Positions 18,443 through 27,647 are shown, counted from the stretch's first letter. The stretch: 64,000 nucleotides of DNA from an uncultured Ramlibacter sp. (GCF_936925435.1 NZ_CAKZHQ010000049.1:62001-126000); one strand, 5' to 3'. Numbers and translations: made by a program. Notes: generated by a model from the sequence alone, not told the origin.

Positions 18443-19728
18443 CGCTTCGCGCGGCCCAGCAGGGCCCACAGCCCGATCGCGCCGAAGGTGGCGGTCCCGA
18501 TGCCGCCCAGGGCGAAGTCGCCGAACTTCAGGGTGAAGTCGCCCGTGCCCAGCACCAGGGTGATGGCGGCCACCAGCAGATTGCGGTTGTCGGAGAAGTC
18601 GACCTTGTTGTCGACCCAGATCTTGGCGCCGGCCACCGCGATCAGGCCGAACACCACGATGCTCACGCCACCCATCACCGGCAGCGGGATGGCCTGGATG
18701 ACGGCGCCGAACTTGGGCGAGAAGCCCAGCACGATGGCGAACAGCGCGGCCAGCATGAAGACTGCCGTCGAATAGATCTTGGTGGCCGCCATCACGCCGA
18801 TGTTCTCGGCATAGGTGGTCACGCCGGTGCCGCCGCTTACGCCGCTGACCACGGTGGCGACGCCGTCGCCGATGAAGGCCCGGCCCATGTAGGGGTCGAG
18901 GTTGCGCCCGGTCATGGCGGTGACGGCCTTGAGGTGGCCCAGGTTCTCGGCCACCAGGATGATGGCCACGGGTGCGATCAGCAGCATGGCGCCGGCGCTG
19001 AAGGCCGGCGCGGCATAGGCCGGCGCGCCCAGCCAGGCGGCATTGGCGATGCCCGACAGGTCCATGGCCTTGCCCAGGCCCAGGCCGTTGGTCAGCACCG
19101 CATAGATGACGGTGGCGACGATCAGGCCGACCAGGATCAGCAGGCGTTGCACCATGCCGCGGGCGAACACCGCCACCAGCGCCACGCTGACAAAGGTCAC
19201 CAGCTGCATCCACGAATCGAAGTTGCTGGCTGCCATGTTCTTGACCGGGATGCCCGCCAGGTTCAGGCCGATCACAGCCACCACCGAGCCGGTGACCACC
19301 GGCGGCATCAGCTGCTCGATCCAGGCCGTGCCCGAGGCCTGGACGATGGCGCCGATGACGATGTAGGCCAGACCGCAGGCGATGATGCCGCCCAGCGCAA
19401 CGCCGATGTTGGGATTGGGACCCTTGCCGGCATAGGCGGTCGCGGCGATCACCACACCGATGAAGGCAAAGCTCGAACCCAGGTAGCTGGGCACCTTGCC
19501 GCCGGTGATGAGAAAGAAGATCAGTGTGCCGATGCCGCTCATCAGGATGGCCACATTGGGATCGAAGCCCATGAGGATGGGCGCCAGCACGGTGGCGCCG
19601 AACATGGCGATCACGTGCTGCACGCCCATGACGGCGGTCTGCGGCCAGGGCAGGCGCTCGTCCGGCGCAATCACTCCGCCCTGTTGCAGCACGGAGGCTG
19701 GTCTCTCGGTCCAGTTGAACAGTCCCAT
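18439..19728 (-). CDS. rutG: RutG-like NCS2 pyrimidine/purine permease
   Basis: This 429-aa inner-membrane transporter of the NCS2 (nucleobase-ascorbate) family closely resembles RutG by eye: [20 protein letters not shown] at the start, then [59 protein letters not shown] and [17 protein letters not shown], the last containing substrate-site residues of the family. The probable substrate is uracil or a related base. No other rut genes are near, so it may have another nucleobase as substrate. ATG at 19728 follows AAGGAGCG; the frame is open further upstream but not conserved. Confidence 0.88.
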   Translation of the reverse strand: MGLFNWTERPASVLQQGGVIAPDERLPWPQTAVMGVQHVIAMFGATVLAPILMGFDPNVAILMSGIGTLIFFLITGGKVPSYLGSSFAFIGVVIAATAYAGKGPNPNIGVALGGIIACGLAYIVIGAIVQASGTAWIEQLMPPVVTGSVVAVIGLNLAGIPVKNMAASNFDSWMQLVTFVSVALVAVFARGMVQRLLILVGLIVATVIYAVLTNGLGLGKAMDLSGIANAAWLGAPAYAAPAFSAGAMLLIAPVAIILVAENLGHLKAVTAMTGRNLDPYMGRAFIGDGVATVVSGVSGGTGVTTYAENIGVMAATKIYSTAVFMLAALFAIVLGFSPKFGAVIQAIPLPVMGGVSIVVFGLIAVAGAKIWVDNKVDFSDNRNLLVAAITLVLGTGDFTLKFGDFALGGIGTATFGAIGLWALLGRAKR

Positions 19729-19812
19729 CGCTCGCTCCTTTGTTTTGGGTGCGGCGATGCTAGGGGCTGGCGTGCGGCCGTGCAAGCCGCAACGCAACAC
19801 GGCTTGCGAGGG

Positions 19813-20697
19813 TCAGCGCGCGAACAACGCGACCCGGCCCAGCACGGACGCATCCTTGAGCAGCTTGCGGTGGCCCAGGCCTTCGGTGGCCAGCAGCTCG
19901 GCGCCGCGCACGGCATGCGCATAGGCCTGGCCGTCGGCAAAGCGGTTGATGCTGTCGCCGCGGTCATGGACGATCAGCGTGGGCACATGGATGCGCGGCC
20001 CCACGGCGTCGGGAACGAACTGGGGCATCAGCAGGCCCTCTCGCGCTTCGATGCGCCGCTGCATGGCAGCGCGTGTGGCTTCCGACAGGCCGAAGACCTG
20101 GGCGAACAGGTGGGTGTACTCCGGCGGCGAGGCCGCGGGCGCCACCAGCACCAGCCGTTCCAGCGGCAGGCCGCGGCTGGCCACATAGGCGGCGGCGCTG
20201 GCGCCCAGCGAGTGGGCCACCAGCACGCGCACCGTATGGCCCTCCTGGCGCAGCCGCGCCGCCACGTAGTCCAGCGCCCGTGTGAACTGCGGCAGCGTGC
20301 TTTCCGAGCCGGCACTGCGGCCGTGGGCCGGCATCTCCACGATCACCGGGCGCAGGCCCTGGGCAGCGAGCGCCTGCGCCATGGCCAGCATCTGGCCGGC
20401 GTGGCCGCCCCAGCCGTGGGCCAGCAGCGCCACCGGCCCGTGTGGCGCGGCGCTTTGCGAGTACAGCGTCAGGCTGGCGCTCTCGAAAGGCCAGGCCTCA
20501 ATGCGCCAGGACGCATCCCAGGGCTTGCCGCGGTGCAGCCATTTGGGCGGAAAGGGCGTCAGGAACAGCCGGCAGGCGGCGCGCACGGCCAGGGCTGGCC
20601 AGACGCGCTGCGATGCGGCCAGCAGCAGGCGGAACAGGCGGATGCCGGGGCTGGACTGGTAGAAGGCCGAGGTGGCCTCGAGGGCGGTGCGTGTCAT
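19813..20697 (-). CDS. Alpha/beta hydrolase
   Basis: This 294-aa cytoplasmic alpha/beta hydrolase has [13 protein letters not shown] (oxyanion region), the nucleophile elbow [11 protein letters not shown], the acid-loop HDRGDSINR and the histidine in [11 protein letters not shown]. Substrate unknown; esterase or thioesterase activity is likely. ATG at 20697 follows AAGGAGCAGCG. It is the last gene of a minus-strand series TetR - 37-aa protein - hydrolase with gaps of 82 and 10 bp, so it is probably controlled by that TetR repressor. Confidence 0.85.
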   Translation of the reverse strand: MTRTALEATSAFYQSSPGIRLFRLLLAASQRVWPALAVRAACRLFLTPFPPKWLHRGKPWDASWRIEAWPFESASLTLYSQSAAPHGPVALLAHGWGGHAGQMLAMAQALAAQGLRPVIVEMPAHGRSAGSESTLPQFTRALDYVAARLRQEGHTVRVLVAHSLGASAAAYVASRGLPLERLVLVAPAASPPEYTHLFAQVFGLSEATRAAMQRRIEAREGLLMPQFVPDAVGPRIHVPTLIVHDRGDSINRFADGQAYAHAVRGAELLATEGLGHRKLLKDASVLGRVALFAR

Positions 20698-20707
20698 CGC
20701 TGCTCCT

Positions 20708-20821
20708 TCAATAGAAGACCATGTCTTCATTGCGCTGCGGCAGGCTGCGCAACGATTGGATGGCGGCGCGGGTGACGCGCCAGCCGCCCCAGGCGGCGGC
20801 AAGGATCACAAGGGTGAGCAT
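20708..20821 (-). CDS. 37-aa putative small membrane protein
   Basis: A 37-aa frame starts with ATG at 20821 after AAAGGA (6-base spacing) and ends at TGA 10 bp before the hydrolase start. The product begins MLTLVILAAAWGGWRVTRAA, one hydrophobic segment followed by a basic and polar tail ending NEDMVFY. It is unknown. Support comes from the good ribosome binding site, the tight spacing between TetR and hydrolase, and the palindromic operator-like site just upstream. It is too short to be scored by coding statistics here. Confidence 0.6.
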   Translation of the reverse strand: MLTLVILAAAWGGWRVTRAAIQSLRSLPQRNEDMVFY

Positions 20822-20834
20822 GGCAAATCCTTTC

Positions 20835-20852
20835 TTCGCACAATCGTGCGAA
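20835..20852. promoter_or_regulatory. Operator-like palindrome, TetR site 1
   Basis: TTCGCAC-AATC-GTGCGAA is a perfect palindrome with 7-bp arms just upstream of the ribosome binding site of the 37-aa gene. Its GCAC-N4-GTGCGAA core recurs at 21520-21534 upstream of the TetR gene. Confidence 0.65.
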
Positions 20853-20903
20853 ATGTCGGCAAACGGAAGGTCAGGGGCAAGAACATGTCTCCGTCTCTTG
20901 GGG

Positions 20904-21506
20904 TTATGCGGTGTAGCTGCGCAGCAGGCGCTGCCAGGTGGCCAGGGCGCGGTCGGCGGCGCGGCTGTCGCGCAGAAAGCGCGCGTCGTGCAGCAGACCC
21001 AGGATCAGCGAATTGAGCTCACTCACGAGCTGGTCAGCATCGGTGTCGGCCTGCAGGTGGCCGGCCTCGACGGCTTGCAGCACGGCGCGGCGCAGCGCGC
21101 CACGCCAGCGGATGATCTCGGTGTGCAGGTGCTCGCGCAGCGGGCCTTCGCGGTCGTCCAGCTCGAAGGCGCCGGCGCTGTAGATGCAGCCGGTGTGGGC
21201 CTCGACGTCGCGGGTGCGCACGATCCAGCGCTGGACGATGGCGTCCAGCCGCGGCAGGCCCTTGGGCGCCTGCATGGCGGGCACGAACACCTCGGCCAGA
21301 AAGCGCCGCCCGAACTCGTCGATGGTGGCCTTTTGCAGCGCCTCGCGCGAACCCACGCGGGAGAACACGCCGCTCTTGGACAGGCCGATGCGGTCGGCCA
21401 CGGCCTGCAGCGTGATCGCCTCCAGTCCCTGCTCGGACGCAAGGTCCAGCCCAGCCCCGACGATGGCGGCGCGGGTCAGCTCAGATTTCTGGGTCTTGGC
21501 GTCCAT
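20904..21506 (-). CDS. TetR/AcrR family transcriptional repressor
   Basis: This 200-aa protein has a TetR HTH at residues about 9-55 (TRAAIVGAGLDLASEQGLEA, then ADRIGLSKSGVFSRVGSREAL) and a C-terminal all-alpha ligand domain. It closely resembles TetR proteins that regulate linked alpha/beta hydrolases or redox genes. It starts the series TetR - 37-aa protein - hydrolase on the minus strand. Matching palindromes lie 14 bp before its own start and upstream of the 37-aa gene, consistent with autoregulation and control of the two downstream genes. Confidence 0.9.
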   Translation of the reverse strand: MDAKTQKSELTRAAIVGAGLDLASEQGLEAITLQAVADRIGLSKSGVFSRVGSREALQKATIDEFGRRFLAEVFVPAMQAPKGLPRLDAIVQRWIVRTRDVEAHTGCIYSAGAFELDDREGPLREHLHTEIIRWRGALRRAVLQAVEAGHLQADTDADQLVSELNSLILGLLHDARFLRDSRAADRALATWQRLLRSYTA

Positions 21507-21519
21507 TCGGCGAAATATA

Positions 21520-21534
21520 GCACGCCCGTGCGAA
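21520..21534. promoter_or_regulatory. Operator-like palindrome, TetR site 2
   Basis: GCAC-GCCC-GTGC followed by GAA lies directly upstream of the TetR start codon and shares the GCAC-N4-GTGCGAA pattern with the site at 20835-20852. Confidence 0.6.
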
Positions 21535-21543
21535 AGTGCAAAT

Positions 21544-22707
21544 CTAGGCCGACAGGCTGCGCATTTCCTGGATCAGGTCGGCCTTGCCCTCAAAGCCTAT
21601 GCCCGGTAGTTCCGGCATGGTGATGTGGCCGTTGTCGACGCGCACGCCATCCGGGAAGCCGCCATAGGGCTGGAACAGGTCGGGGTAGGACTCGTTGCCG
21701 CCCAGGCCCAGGCCCGCCGCGATGTTCAGCGACATCTGGTGGCCGCCGTGCGGGATGCAGCGGTCCCAACCCCAGCCGTTGGCCTTGAGCATCTCCAGCG
21801 TGCGCAGGTACTCCACCAGGCCGTAGCTGAGCGCGCAGTCGAACTGCAGCCAGTCGCGGTCCGGCCGCATGCCGCCGTAGCGCACCAGGTTGCGCGCGTC
21901 CTGCATGGAAAACAGGTTCTCGCCCGTGGCCATGGGCCCGGCATAGTGCTCGGCCAGCTTGGCTTGCAGCTCGTAGTCCAGCGGGTCGCCGGCCTCTTCG
22001 TACCAGAACAGGTCGTAGGCGCTCAAGGCCTTGGCATAGGCGACGGCTGTGGCCAGGTCGAAGCGGCCGTTGGCATCCACCGCCAGCTTGCAGCCGGGCG
22101 GCAGCATGGCCAGCACGGCCTCAATGCGCTTGCAGTCCTCGGCCAGGGGCGCGCCGCCGATCTTCATCTTCACCACGTTGTAGCCGCGGTCCAGGTAGCC
22201 CTGCATCTCGGCGGTCAGGCCTTCCAGGCCCTTGCCCGGGTAGTAATAACCGCCGGCCGCATAGACGAAGACCTTGGGGTTGGCTTTGGTGCCGTGGCGT
22301 TCGGCCAGCAGGCGGAAGAGGGGCTTGTTCTCGATCTTGGCCACCGCGTCCCAGACCGCCATGTCGATCGTGCCCATGGCGACCGAGCGTTCGCCGTGGC
22401 CGCCGGGCTTCTCGTTCTTGAACATGGTGTTCCAGATCTTGTGCGGGTCCAGGTTGTCGCCCGCCTCATTGCGCAAGCTCTCGGGCGCGGCCTCCAGCAC
22501 GCGCGGGATGAAGCGCTCGCGCATCAGGCTGCCCTGGCCGTAGCGGCCGTTGGAATTGAAGCCGTAGCCGATGACCGGCTTGCCGTCGCGGATGACGTCG
22601 GTGACGACAGCCACCAGGCTGAGCGTCATCTTCGAGAAGTCGATGAAGGCGTTGGCGATGGGGGAGGCGATGGGAGCGGTGCGCTCCCGGATTTCAACGA
22701 TGCGCAT
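21544..22707 (-). CDS. tarD: D(-)-tartrate dehydratase (enolase superfamily)
   Basis: This 387-aa enolase-superfamily enzyme converts D-tartrate to oxaloacetate. It strongly resembles the characterised Bradyrhizobium TarD, with NAFIDFSKMTLSLVAVVTDV, PGGHGERSVAMGTIDMAVWD and HGGHQMSLNIAAGLGLGGNE. Residues at the expected sites are all present: Lys182 (in KMKIGG), Mg ligands Asp211, Glu237 and Glu263, and His320, each two below the numbering I recall for the Bradyrhizobium enzyme. It lies 40 bp downstream of a Bug receptor gene on the same strand, which fits uptake then dehydration of tartrate. Confidence 0.9.
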   Translation of the reverse strand: MRIVEIRERTAPIASPIANAFIDFSKMTLSLVAVVTDVIRDGKPVIGYGFNSNGRYGQGSLMRERFIPRVLEAAPESLRNEAGDNLDPHKIWNTMFKNEKPGGHGERSVAMGTIDMAVWDAVAKIENKPLFRLLAERHGTKANPKVFVYAAGGYYYPGKGLEGLTAEMQGYLDRGYNVVKMKIGGAPLAEDCKRIEAVLAMLPPGCKLAVDANGRFDLATAVAYAKALSAYDLFWYEEAGDPLDYELQAKLAEHYAGPMATGENLFSMQDARNLVRYGGMRPDRDWLQFDCALSYGLVEYLRTLEMLKANGWGWDRCIPHGGHQMSLNIAAGLGLGGNESYPDLFQPYGGFPDGVRVDNGHITMPELPGIGFEGKADLIQEMRSLSA

Positions 22708-22747
22708 GGGAAGAACAGGTCCTCGGGGTGAAAAAACGGGGAAGAAG

Positions 22748-23731
22748 TCAGTCGGCGAACTGGCCGGCAGACTTGATGATCGGCGCCCAGCGGTCCACTT
22801 CGGCGTTCAAGGTGCGGCGCAGGACCTCCGGCGTGGCCCGGTCGGCCGTTGCGTCCGTGCTGATGCCGGCGAACCGCTGCAGCAGTGCTGGATCGCGCAA
22901 TGCGGTGGCCAGGGCCTCGGACAGTTTGCGGATAACGGGCGCCGGCGTGCCTTTGGGCGCGTACAGACCATGCCAGACGCTGATCTCGAAGCCGCGCAGC
23001 CCGGCCTCGTTGGCGGTCGGGACGTCGGGCAGGGCGTGCAAGCGGGTTTTGGTGGTGACTGCATAGCCCTTGACGCGCTTGGCCTGGACCAGCGGCGCGG
23101 AGGTGGTCGCCTGCTCGCAGGCCAGGTCGATCTGCCCGCCCATCAGGTCCTGGATCACCGGGCCGCCACCTTTGTAGGGGACGGTGGTCAGCTGCGTCTG
23201 GATAGCCTGCTGGAACAGCATGCCGCACAGGTGGGAGGCGGCGCCCATCCCCGAATTGCCGAAAGTGACCTTGTCGCCGCGCGCCTTGGCCCAGGCGATG
23301 AGCTCGCCCAGCGTGTTGGGCTCCAGACCCGGCTTGCCCATGATGGTCATGCTGACGTCCGAAACCATGCCGATCGCCGACAGGTCGCCCTTGGTATCGT
23401 ATGGCAGCTTGCGGTAGAGCGTGGCGGCTGTCGCCAGGCCCATGTGGTGCAGCAGCAGCGTGTAGCCGTCCGGTTTGGCGCGCACCACCTTGGCGGTGCC
23501 GATGGTGCCGCCGGCGCCGGCGACGTTTTCCACGATCACCTGCTGGCCCAGGATGCGCGACATGGTTTCCGCCGTCACGCGCGCCACGGTGTCGGTGGGG
23601 CCGCCCGGAGCGAACGGCACGACCATGCTGATTGGCTTGGTCGGGAAGTCCTGGGCCCGTGCGGGCCCAGTGGTGGCGAGAAGCGCTGCCAGCGCGAGCG
23701 CCAGAGCGGCCGTGAGGGTGTTGCGGTGCAT
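22748..23731 (-). CDS. Bug/TctC solute receptor (tartrate operon)
   Basis: This 327-aa periplasmic protein of the Bug (TctC) family has a signal peptide (LALAALLATTGPARA, cut near AQD) and the family start DFPTKPISMVVPFAPGGPTD, then ENVAGAGGTIGT and KPDGYTLLLHHM. Bug receptors deliver carboxylates to tripartite tricarboxylate transporters, whose TctA/TctB subunits are not encoded here. It is first in a two-gene operon with tarD, so D-tartrate is a reasonable ligand guess. A strong AAGGAGACAAG precedes the start. It diverges from a LysR gene. Confidence 0.9.
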   Translation of the reverse strand: MHRNTLTAALALALAALLATTGPARAQDFPTKPISMVVPFAPGGPTDTVARVTAETMSRILGQQVIVENVAGAGGTIGTAKVVRAKPDGYTLLLHHMGLATAATLYRKLPYDTKGDLSAIGMVSDVSMTIMGKPGLEPNTLGELIAWAKARGDKVTFGNSGMGAASHLCGMLFQQAIQTQLTTVPYKGGGPVIQDLMGGQIDLACEQATTSAPLVQAKRVKGYAVTTKTRLHALPDVPTANEAGLRGFEISVWHGLYAPKGTPAPVIRKLSEALATALRDPALLQRFAGISTDATADRATPEVLRRTLNAEVDRWAPIIKSAGQFAD

Positions 23732-23772
23732 CGCTTGTCTCCTTGTTGTGGGCGCATGGTGCCGCGCTTTCT

Positions 23773-23799
23773 GTCATCTCTGAAGTGGTCATCTTTGAC
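23773..23799. promoter_or_regulatory. Repeat and dyad between tarD operon and LysR gene
   Basis: GTCATCT occurs twice, 15 bp apart (23773 and 23788), and the second copy starts the dyad GTCA-TCTT-TGAC (23788-23799). The 88-bp divergent intergenic region is where a LysR activator would bind; the match to a T-N11-A box is not exact. Confidence 0.35.
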
Positions 23800-23819
23800 G
23801 TCAGCCATGCCGGGATAAG

Positions 23820-24731
23820 ATGTCTGAACCCATGCGCCATTTCGACCCCCTCTCCCTGCGCCTGTTCATCGCCGTCTGCGAGGAGCGCAACATCGCCTCG
23901 GCGGCGCAGCGCGAGGCCATCGTGCCTTCGGCGGTGAGCAAACGCATCAGCCAGATGGAAGAACAGACTGGCACCCAGCTGCTCGAGCGCGGGCGGCGCG
24001 GCGTGGTGGTCACGCCGGCCGGCGAGACGCTGTGGCGCTATGCGCGCGAGTCCCTGGCGCTGCTGGACCGCATGCAGGCCGAGCTGGGCGCCTTTGCCGA
24101 CGGCGTGCAAGGCCATGTGCGCGTGTTTGCCAGCATGTCGGCCGTGGCGCAGTTCCTGCCCGAGGATGTGAGCGAGTACGCGCGCCAGTACGAGCGCGTG
24201 CGGGTGAGCTTCGAGGAGCGCGAGATCTGGGAAGTGGTTCGTGGCGTGGAGGAGGGCCGGGCCGACATCGGCGTGTGCTGGGACGCGGTGGACATGCGCC
24301 AGCTCAAGACCTTTGCCTACCGCAGCGACCACCTGGCCGTGGTCATGCACCCGGACCATCCCCTGGCCAGGCGCCGCTCCATCGCCTTCGAAGACACCAT
24401 CGACCACGAGCATGTGGACATCGTGGCGCGCAGCATCATGAAGGCCACGCAGCAAGGCCAGGCGGCTGCCGCCGGCAAGCGCATGCGCTACCGCATCCAG
24501 GTCTCGACGGTGGACGCCGCCTGCCGCATCGTCGCGGCCAACCTGGCCCTGGCCATCGTGCCGCGCGAGGAGGCGCGGGCCCAGCAGCAGGCCCAGGGCC
24601 TGAAGGTTGTGCCCCTGAGCAATCCCTGGGCGCGGCGCAAGTTCGTCATCTCGGTGCGTGACGAGGCAGCGCTGAGCGTCCCCGCGCGGCTGCTGGTGCA
24701 AAGCCTGCGCGCCAGCGCGCGCCGCGCCTGA
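23820..24731 (+). CDS. LysR regulator, probable control of tarD operon
   Basis: This 303-aa LysR-type regulator has the N-terminal HTH at residues about 8-66 (SLRLFIAVCEERNIASAAQR, then VPSAVSKRISQMEEQTG) and a C-terminal effector-binding domain with RADIGVCWDAVDMRQLKTFAYRSDHL. It diverges from the Bug-tarD operon with 88 bp between the starts, the classic arrangement for a LysR activator and its target. A tartrate-like inducer is an inference from position. Length is normal for the family. Confidence 0.88.
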   Translation: MSEPMRHFDPLSLRLFIAVCEERNIASAAQREAIVPSAVSKRISQMEEQTGTQLLERGRRGVVVTPAGETLWRYARESLALLDRMQAELGAFADGVQGHVRVFASMSAVAQFLPEDVSEYARQYERVRVSFEEREIWEVVRGVEEGRADIGVCWDAVDMRQLKTFAYRSDHLAVVMHPDHPLARRRSIAFEDTIDHEHVDIVARSIMKATQQGQAAAAGKRMRYRIQVSTVDAACRIVAANLALAIVPREEARAQQQAQGLKVVPLSNPWARRKFVISVRDEAALSVPARLLVQSLRASARRA

Positions 24732-24794
24732 GGCGTTCTGTTTTCAGGGCATTCCCGCTCCGCCAGAACTGCCATCCGGCGCTACGCTTGCGGC

Positions 24795-26792
24795 ATGAGC
24801 AGAGCCCCCCACGTTCCCCAGGTCCGCCTGTACCAGGACTGGCTGCGCGAGCAGCGCGGCCTGGCGTTCGACTCCTACGATGCGCTGTGGCGCTGGTCAA
24901 CCAGCGACTTGCCGGCCTTCTGGCAGAGCATCTGGGACTACTTTGAACTGCAGTCGCCGACGCCGCACAGCGCCGTCGTCACGGGCAGCATGCCGCAGGC
25001 CCGTTGGTTCGAGGGCGCGCAGTTCAACTACGTGCAGCAGGTCTTTCGCCACGTCGATGCGGCCGAAGCCGCCGGCATGCCGGCCATCGTCAGCCGCAAC
25101 GAAAAGGGTGAGCACAGGGAACTGTCATGGCCCGAGTTGTGCCGCCAGGTCGCCTCGCTGGCCCTGCACCTGCAGGCCCAGGGCGTGCAGCCCGGCGACC
25201 GCGTGGCCGCCTACCTGCCCAACATCCCCGAGACCATGGTGGCCTTCCTGGCCGTGGCCAGCATCGGCGGCGTCTGGAGCCTGTGCGCGCCCGACATGGG
25301 CACGGCGGCCGTGCTGGACCGCTTCCGCCAGATCGAGCCCAAGGTGCTTATCGCCTGCGATGGCGTGCGCTACGGCGGCCGCGATGTCGACCGCGCGGAC
25401 GTGGTCAGGCAATTGCGCGAGGCCCTGCCCAGCGTGTGCCACCTGCTCGTGCACCGGCAGCTGGATGCTCCTGATTCCATAGCAGAGTCGCAAGATTTTT
25501 CGGGGGCTACAGCCAGAAACGATGCCCAAACAGCGGCTTTTGAGCCGCTCTGCCTGCCTTTTGGCCATCCGCTGTGGATCGTCTACTCCAGCGGCACGAC
25601 CGGCCTGCCCAAGCCCATCGTCCACGGCCATGGCGGCACCGTGCTGGTGGCCCTGGTGCTGCAGGTGCTGCACAACGATATCGGCCCCAGCCATGCGGCC
25701 AACAGCTGGGGCGAACGCTTCCACTGGTACAGCTCCACCGGCTGGGTGATGTGGAACGTGCAGGCCAGCGGCCTGTTGAACGGCACGAGCTGCTGCATCT
25801 ACGACGGCAATCCGGCCGGCAGCAAGGATGCGCCGGACTGGAGCACGCTCTGGCGCTTTGCCGCCGACCTGGGCGTGAGCTTCTTCGGCGCCGGCGCGGC
25901 CTTCTTTACCAACTGCATGAAGGCCGGTGTCGATCTGGCGCAGCTGCCGGGCCTCAAGACCGTGCGCGCCCTGGGCGCCACAGGCTCGCCGCTGCCGCCG
26001 GAGGTGCAGAACTGGGGAAGCGAGCAATTCCGCCGCATCGGCGTGCCGGAGATCTGGTGGGCGAACATCTCGGGCGGAACCGACTTCGCTGGCGCCTTCA
26101 TCGGCGGCAACCGTGAGCTGCCCAGCAAGGCCGGCGAGATGCAGTGCCGCTTGCTCGGCTGCGCGGTCGAGTCCTGGAACGAGCAGGGCGAGGCTGTCAC
26201 CGATGCGGTGGGCGAGCTGGTCTGCACCCAGCCCCTGCCGTCCATGCCGCTTTACTTCTGGAACGACGAGGGCAAGCAGCGCTACATCGCCAGCTACTTC
26301 GACACGTATCCAGGTGTTTGGCGCCATGGCGACTGGCTCAAGATCACACCTTCGGGCGGCTGCATCATCTACGGCCGCAGCGACGCCACCATCAACCGCC
26401 ACGGCCTGCGCATGGGCACGAGCGAGCTGTACAGCGCGGTCGAGGCCCTGCCCGAGGTGCTGGACTCCATGGTGGTCGACCTGGAGTACCTGGGCCGCGA
26501 AAGCTATATGCCGCTGTTCGTCGTGCTGCGCCCGGGCTTGGCGCTGGACGCCGCCATGCGCGAGAAGATCAACAGCGCGATCAAGACCGCGCTGTCGCCG
26601 CGCTTCGTGCCCAACGACATCTTCCTGGTGGCCGAGATCCCGCGCACCCTCAGCGGCAAGAAGCAGGAGCTGCCGGTCAAGAAGCTGCTGCTGGGCCAGC
26701 CGCTGGACAAGGTGGTCAACAAGGATGCGATGGCCAACCCGGCCTGCCTGGACTGGTACGTGGCCCTGGCCAAGCAGCGGCCGAAGCGCTGA
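24795..26792 (+). CDS. aacS: Acetoacetyl-CoA synthetase
   Basis: AacS activates acetoacetate to acetoacetyl-CoA with ATP. The 665-aa AMP-forming ligase carries P-loop YSSGTTGLPKPIVHGHGG, the ANISGGTDFAGAF substrate-binding motif and the C-terminal RTLSGKKQELPVKKLL with the catalytic Lys. The N-terminal domain WFEGAQFNYVQQVFRH also matches. Residues about 222-250 (APDSIAESQDFSGATARND) form an insertion that is not typical of the family and is encoded by a lower-GC stretch resembling the dispersed repeat. It is convergent with the solute-binding lipoprotein gene. Confidence 0.92.
   Translation: MSRAPHVPQVRLYQDWLREQRGLAFDSYDALWRWSTSDLPAFWQSIWDYFELQSPTPHSAVVTGSMPQARWFEGAQFNYVQQVFRHVDAAEAAGMPAIVSRNEKGEHRELSWPELCRQVASLALHLQAQGVQPGDRVAAYLPNIPETMVAFLAVASIGGVWSLCAPDMGTAAVLDRFRQIEPKVLIACDGVRYGGRDVDRADVVRQLREALPSVCHLLVHRQLDAPDSIAESQDFSGATARNDAQTAAFEPLCLPFGHPLWIVYSSGTTGLPKPIVHGHGGTVLVALVLQVLHNDIGPSHAANSWGERFHWYSSTGWVMWNVQASGLLNGTSCCIYDGNPAGSKDAPDWSTLWRFAADLGVSFFGAGAAFFTNCMKAGVDLAQLPGLKTVRALGATGSPLPPEVQNWGSEQFRRIGVPEIWWANISGGTDFAGAFIGGNRELPSKAGEMQCRLLGCAVESWNEQGEAVTDAVGELVCTQPLPSMPLYFWNDEGKQRYIASYFDTYPGVWRHGDWLKITPSGGCIIYGRSDATINRHGLRMGTSELYSAVEALPEVLDSMVVDLEYLGRESYMPLFVVLRPGLALDAAMREKINSAIKTALSPRFVPNDIFLVAEIPRTLSGKKQELPVKKLLLGQPLDKVVNKDAMANPACLDWYVALAKQRPKR
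25466..25543 (+). repeat. Degenerate dispersed repeat inside aacS, copy C
   Basis: TGCTCCTGATTCCATAGC, then GGGGGCTACAGCC and CCCAAA share the order of blocks seen in copies A and B (GCTCCT..., ATAGC, CTACAGG/CAGCCC). Composition drops sharply from the neighbouring coding DNA. The element is in frame and leaves the ligase open. Confidence 0.45.
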
Positions 26793-26800
26793 GCGCTTCG
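26782..26800. terminator. Hairpin spanning aacS stop codon
   Basis: CGAAGCGC-TGA-GCGCTTCG is a perfect 8-bp-arm inverted repeat whose loop is the aacS stop codon. It lies between convergent genes and could slow transcription in both directions; there is no T tract. Confidence 0.4.
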
Positions 26801-26811
26801 CGAGTGGGGAC

Positions 26812-27639
26812 TCAGGGCGCCGGTGGCGCCGTGCCGCGCAGGCCGGCGCGCTGGCTGGCGCGTTCCAGCTCGCCGTTGCGCCGCACTCCTTCGGTGAAGG
26901 ATGTCAGCCAGGCCATGCCGGCCTCGCGTCCCTTGGGGATGGCCGGCGCGAGATGCTCGGTGCCCCAGCGGCCGTCCAGCACGCGTGTGCCAGGCGCGCG
27001 TTCCGCCAGCTCGAACAGGATGGCCTTGTTGGTGGCGAAGGCGTCGATCTCGCTCGCGCGCAGCGCGGCGCCGGCCGCTTCCAGCGTGGCCAAGCTGCGC
27101 AGCTTGGCCTGCTTGAGACGGCCGCCCAGCACCCGCTCGGAGGAGCTGCCCTGGCTCACGCCCACCGTCACGCCAGCCTGGTCCAGCCGCTCGACAGCCG
27201 TGACGCGCGATGCGGCCGGCACCAGCAGGCCCAGCTCCAGGTCGACCAGCGTGGACGCGAAGTCCACAACGCGCGCGCGCTCCGCAGTGGCATTGGTGAT
27301 GGTGAAATCCGCCTCGCCGCGTTGCACCGCCTCCAGTGCCTGCGCCAGGCGCGGATAGACCACGATCTGGGCCGGCACGCCCAGGCGCGCCGCCAGCGAA
27401 CGGCCGATGTCGACGCTGACGCCGCGCATGCGCTCAGGCGACGCCTGCTCGACCAGCGAGGTCGGGCTGCCCGGGTAGACGGCCACGCGCAGCGTGCCCG
27501 TCGGCGCCAGCGCCGCACGCGTTGCAGCCGGGACCACCGGCGCGCTGGCGCTGGCGCAACCGGCCAGTGCCGCAGCGCCGGCCAGCGCGGCAGCCAGCAG
27601 GCTCCGGCGCGACGGGTTCAGACCATGGATGCGCTGCAT
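26812..27639 (-). CDS. Family 3 solute-binding lipoprotein
   Basis: This 275-aa exported protein has an Arg-Arg signal (NPSRRSLLAAALAG) ending in a lipobox LAGC, suggesting a Tat-exported lipoprotein, followed by an SBP_bac_3 domain: GTLRVAVYPGSPTS, RGVSVDIGRSLAARLGVP, GEADFTITNATAERAR and DAFATNKAILFELAER. It probably binds an amino acid or other small polar solute. No ABC permease is nearby. It follows the porin gene by 8 bp on the same strand and has a relative at 40388-41191 that also sits beside a Bug receptor. Confidence 0.85.
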   Translation of the reverse strand: MQRIHGLNPSRRSLLAAALAGAAALAGCASASAPVVPAATRAALAPTGTLRVAVYPGSPTSLVEQASPERMRGVSVDIGRSLAARLGVPAQIVVYPRLAQALEAVQRGEADFTITNATAERARVVDFASTLVDLELGLLVPAASRVTAVERLDQAGVTVGVSQGSSSERVLGGRLKQAKLRSLATLEAAGAALRASEIDAFATNKAILFELAERAPGTRVLDGRWGTEHLAPAIPKGREAGMAWLTSFTEGVRRNGELERASQRAGLRGTAPPAP

Positions 27640-27647
27640 GCCAATCC

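Noticed and set aside
20073-20285. Plus-strand frames opposite the alpha/beta hydrolase
   Set aside because: Shadows without motifs; the minus-strand hydrolase has a complete catalytic triad and an excellent ribosome binding site.
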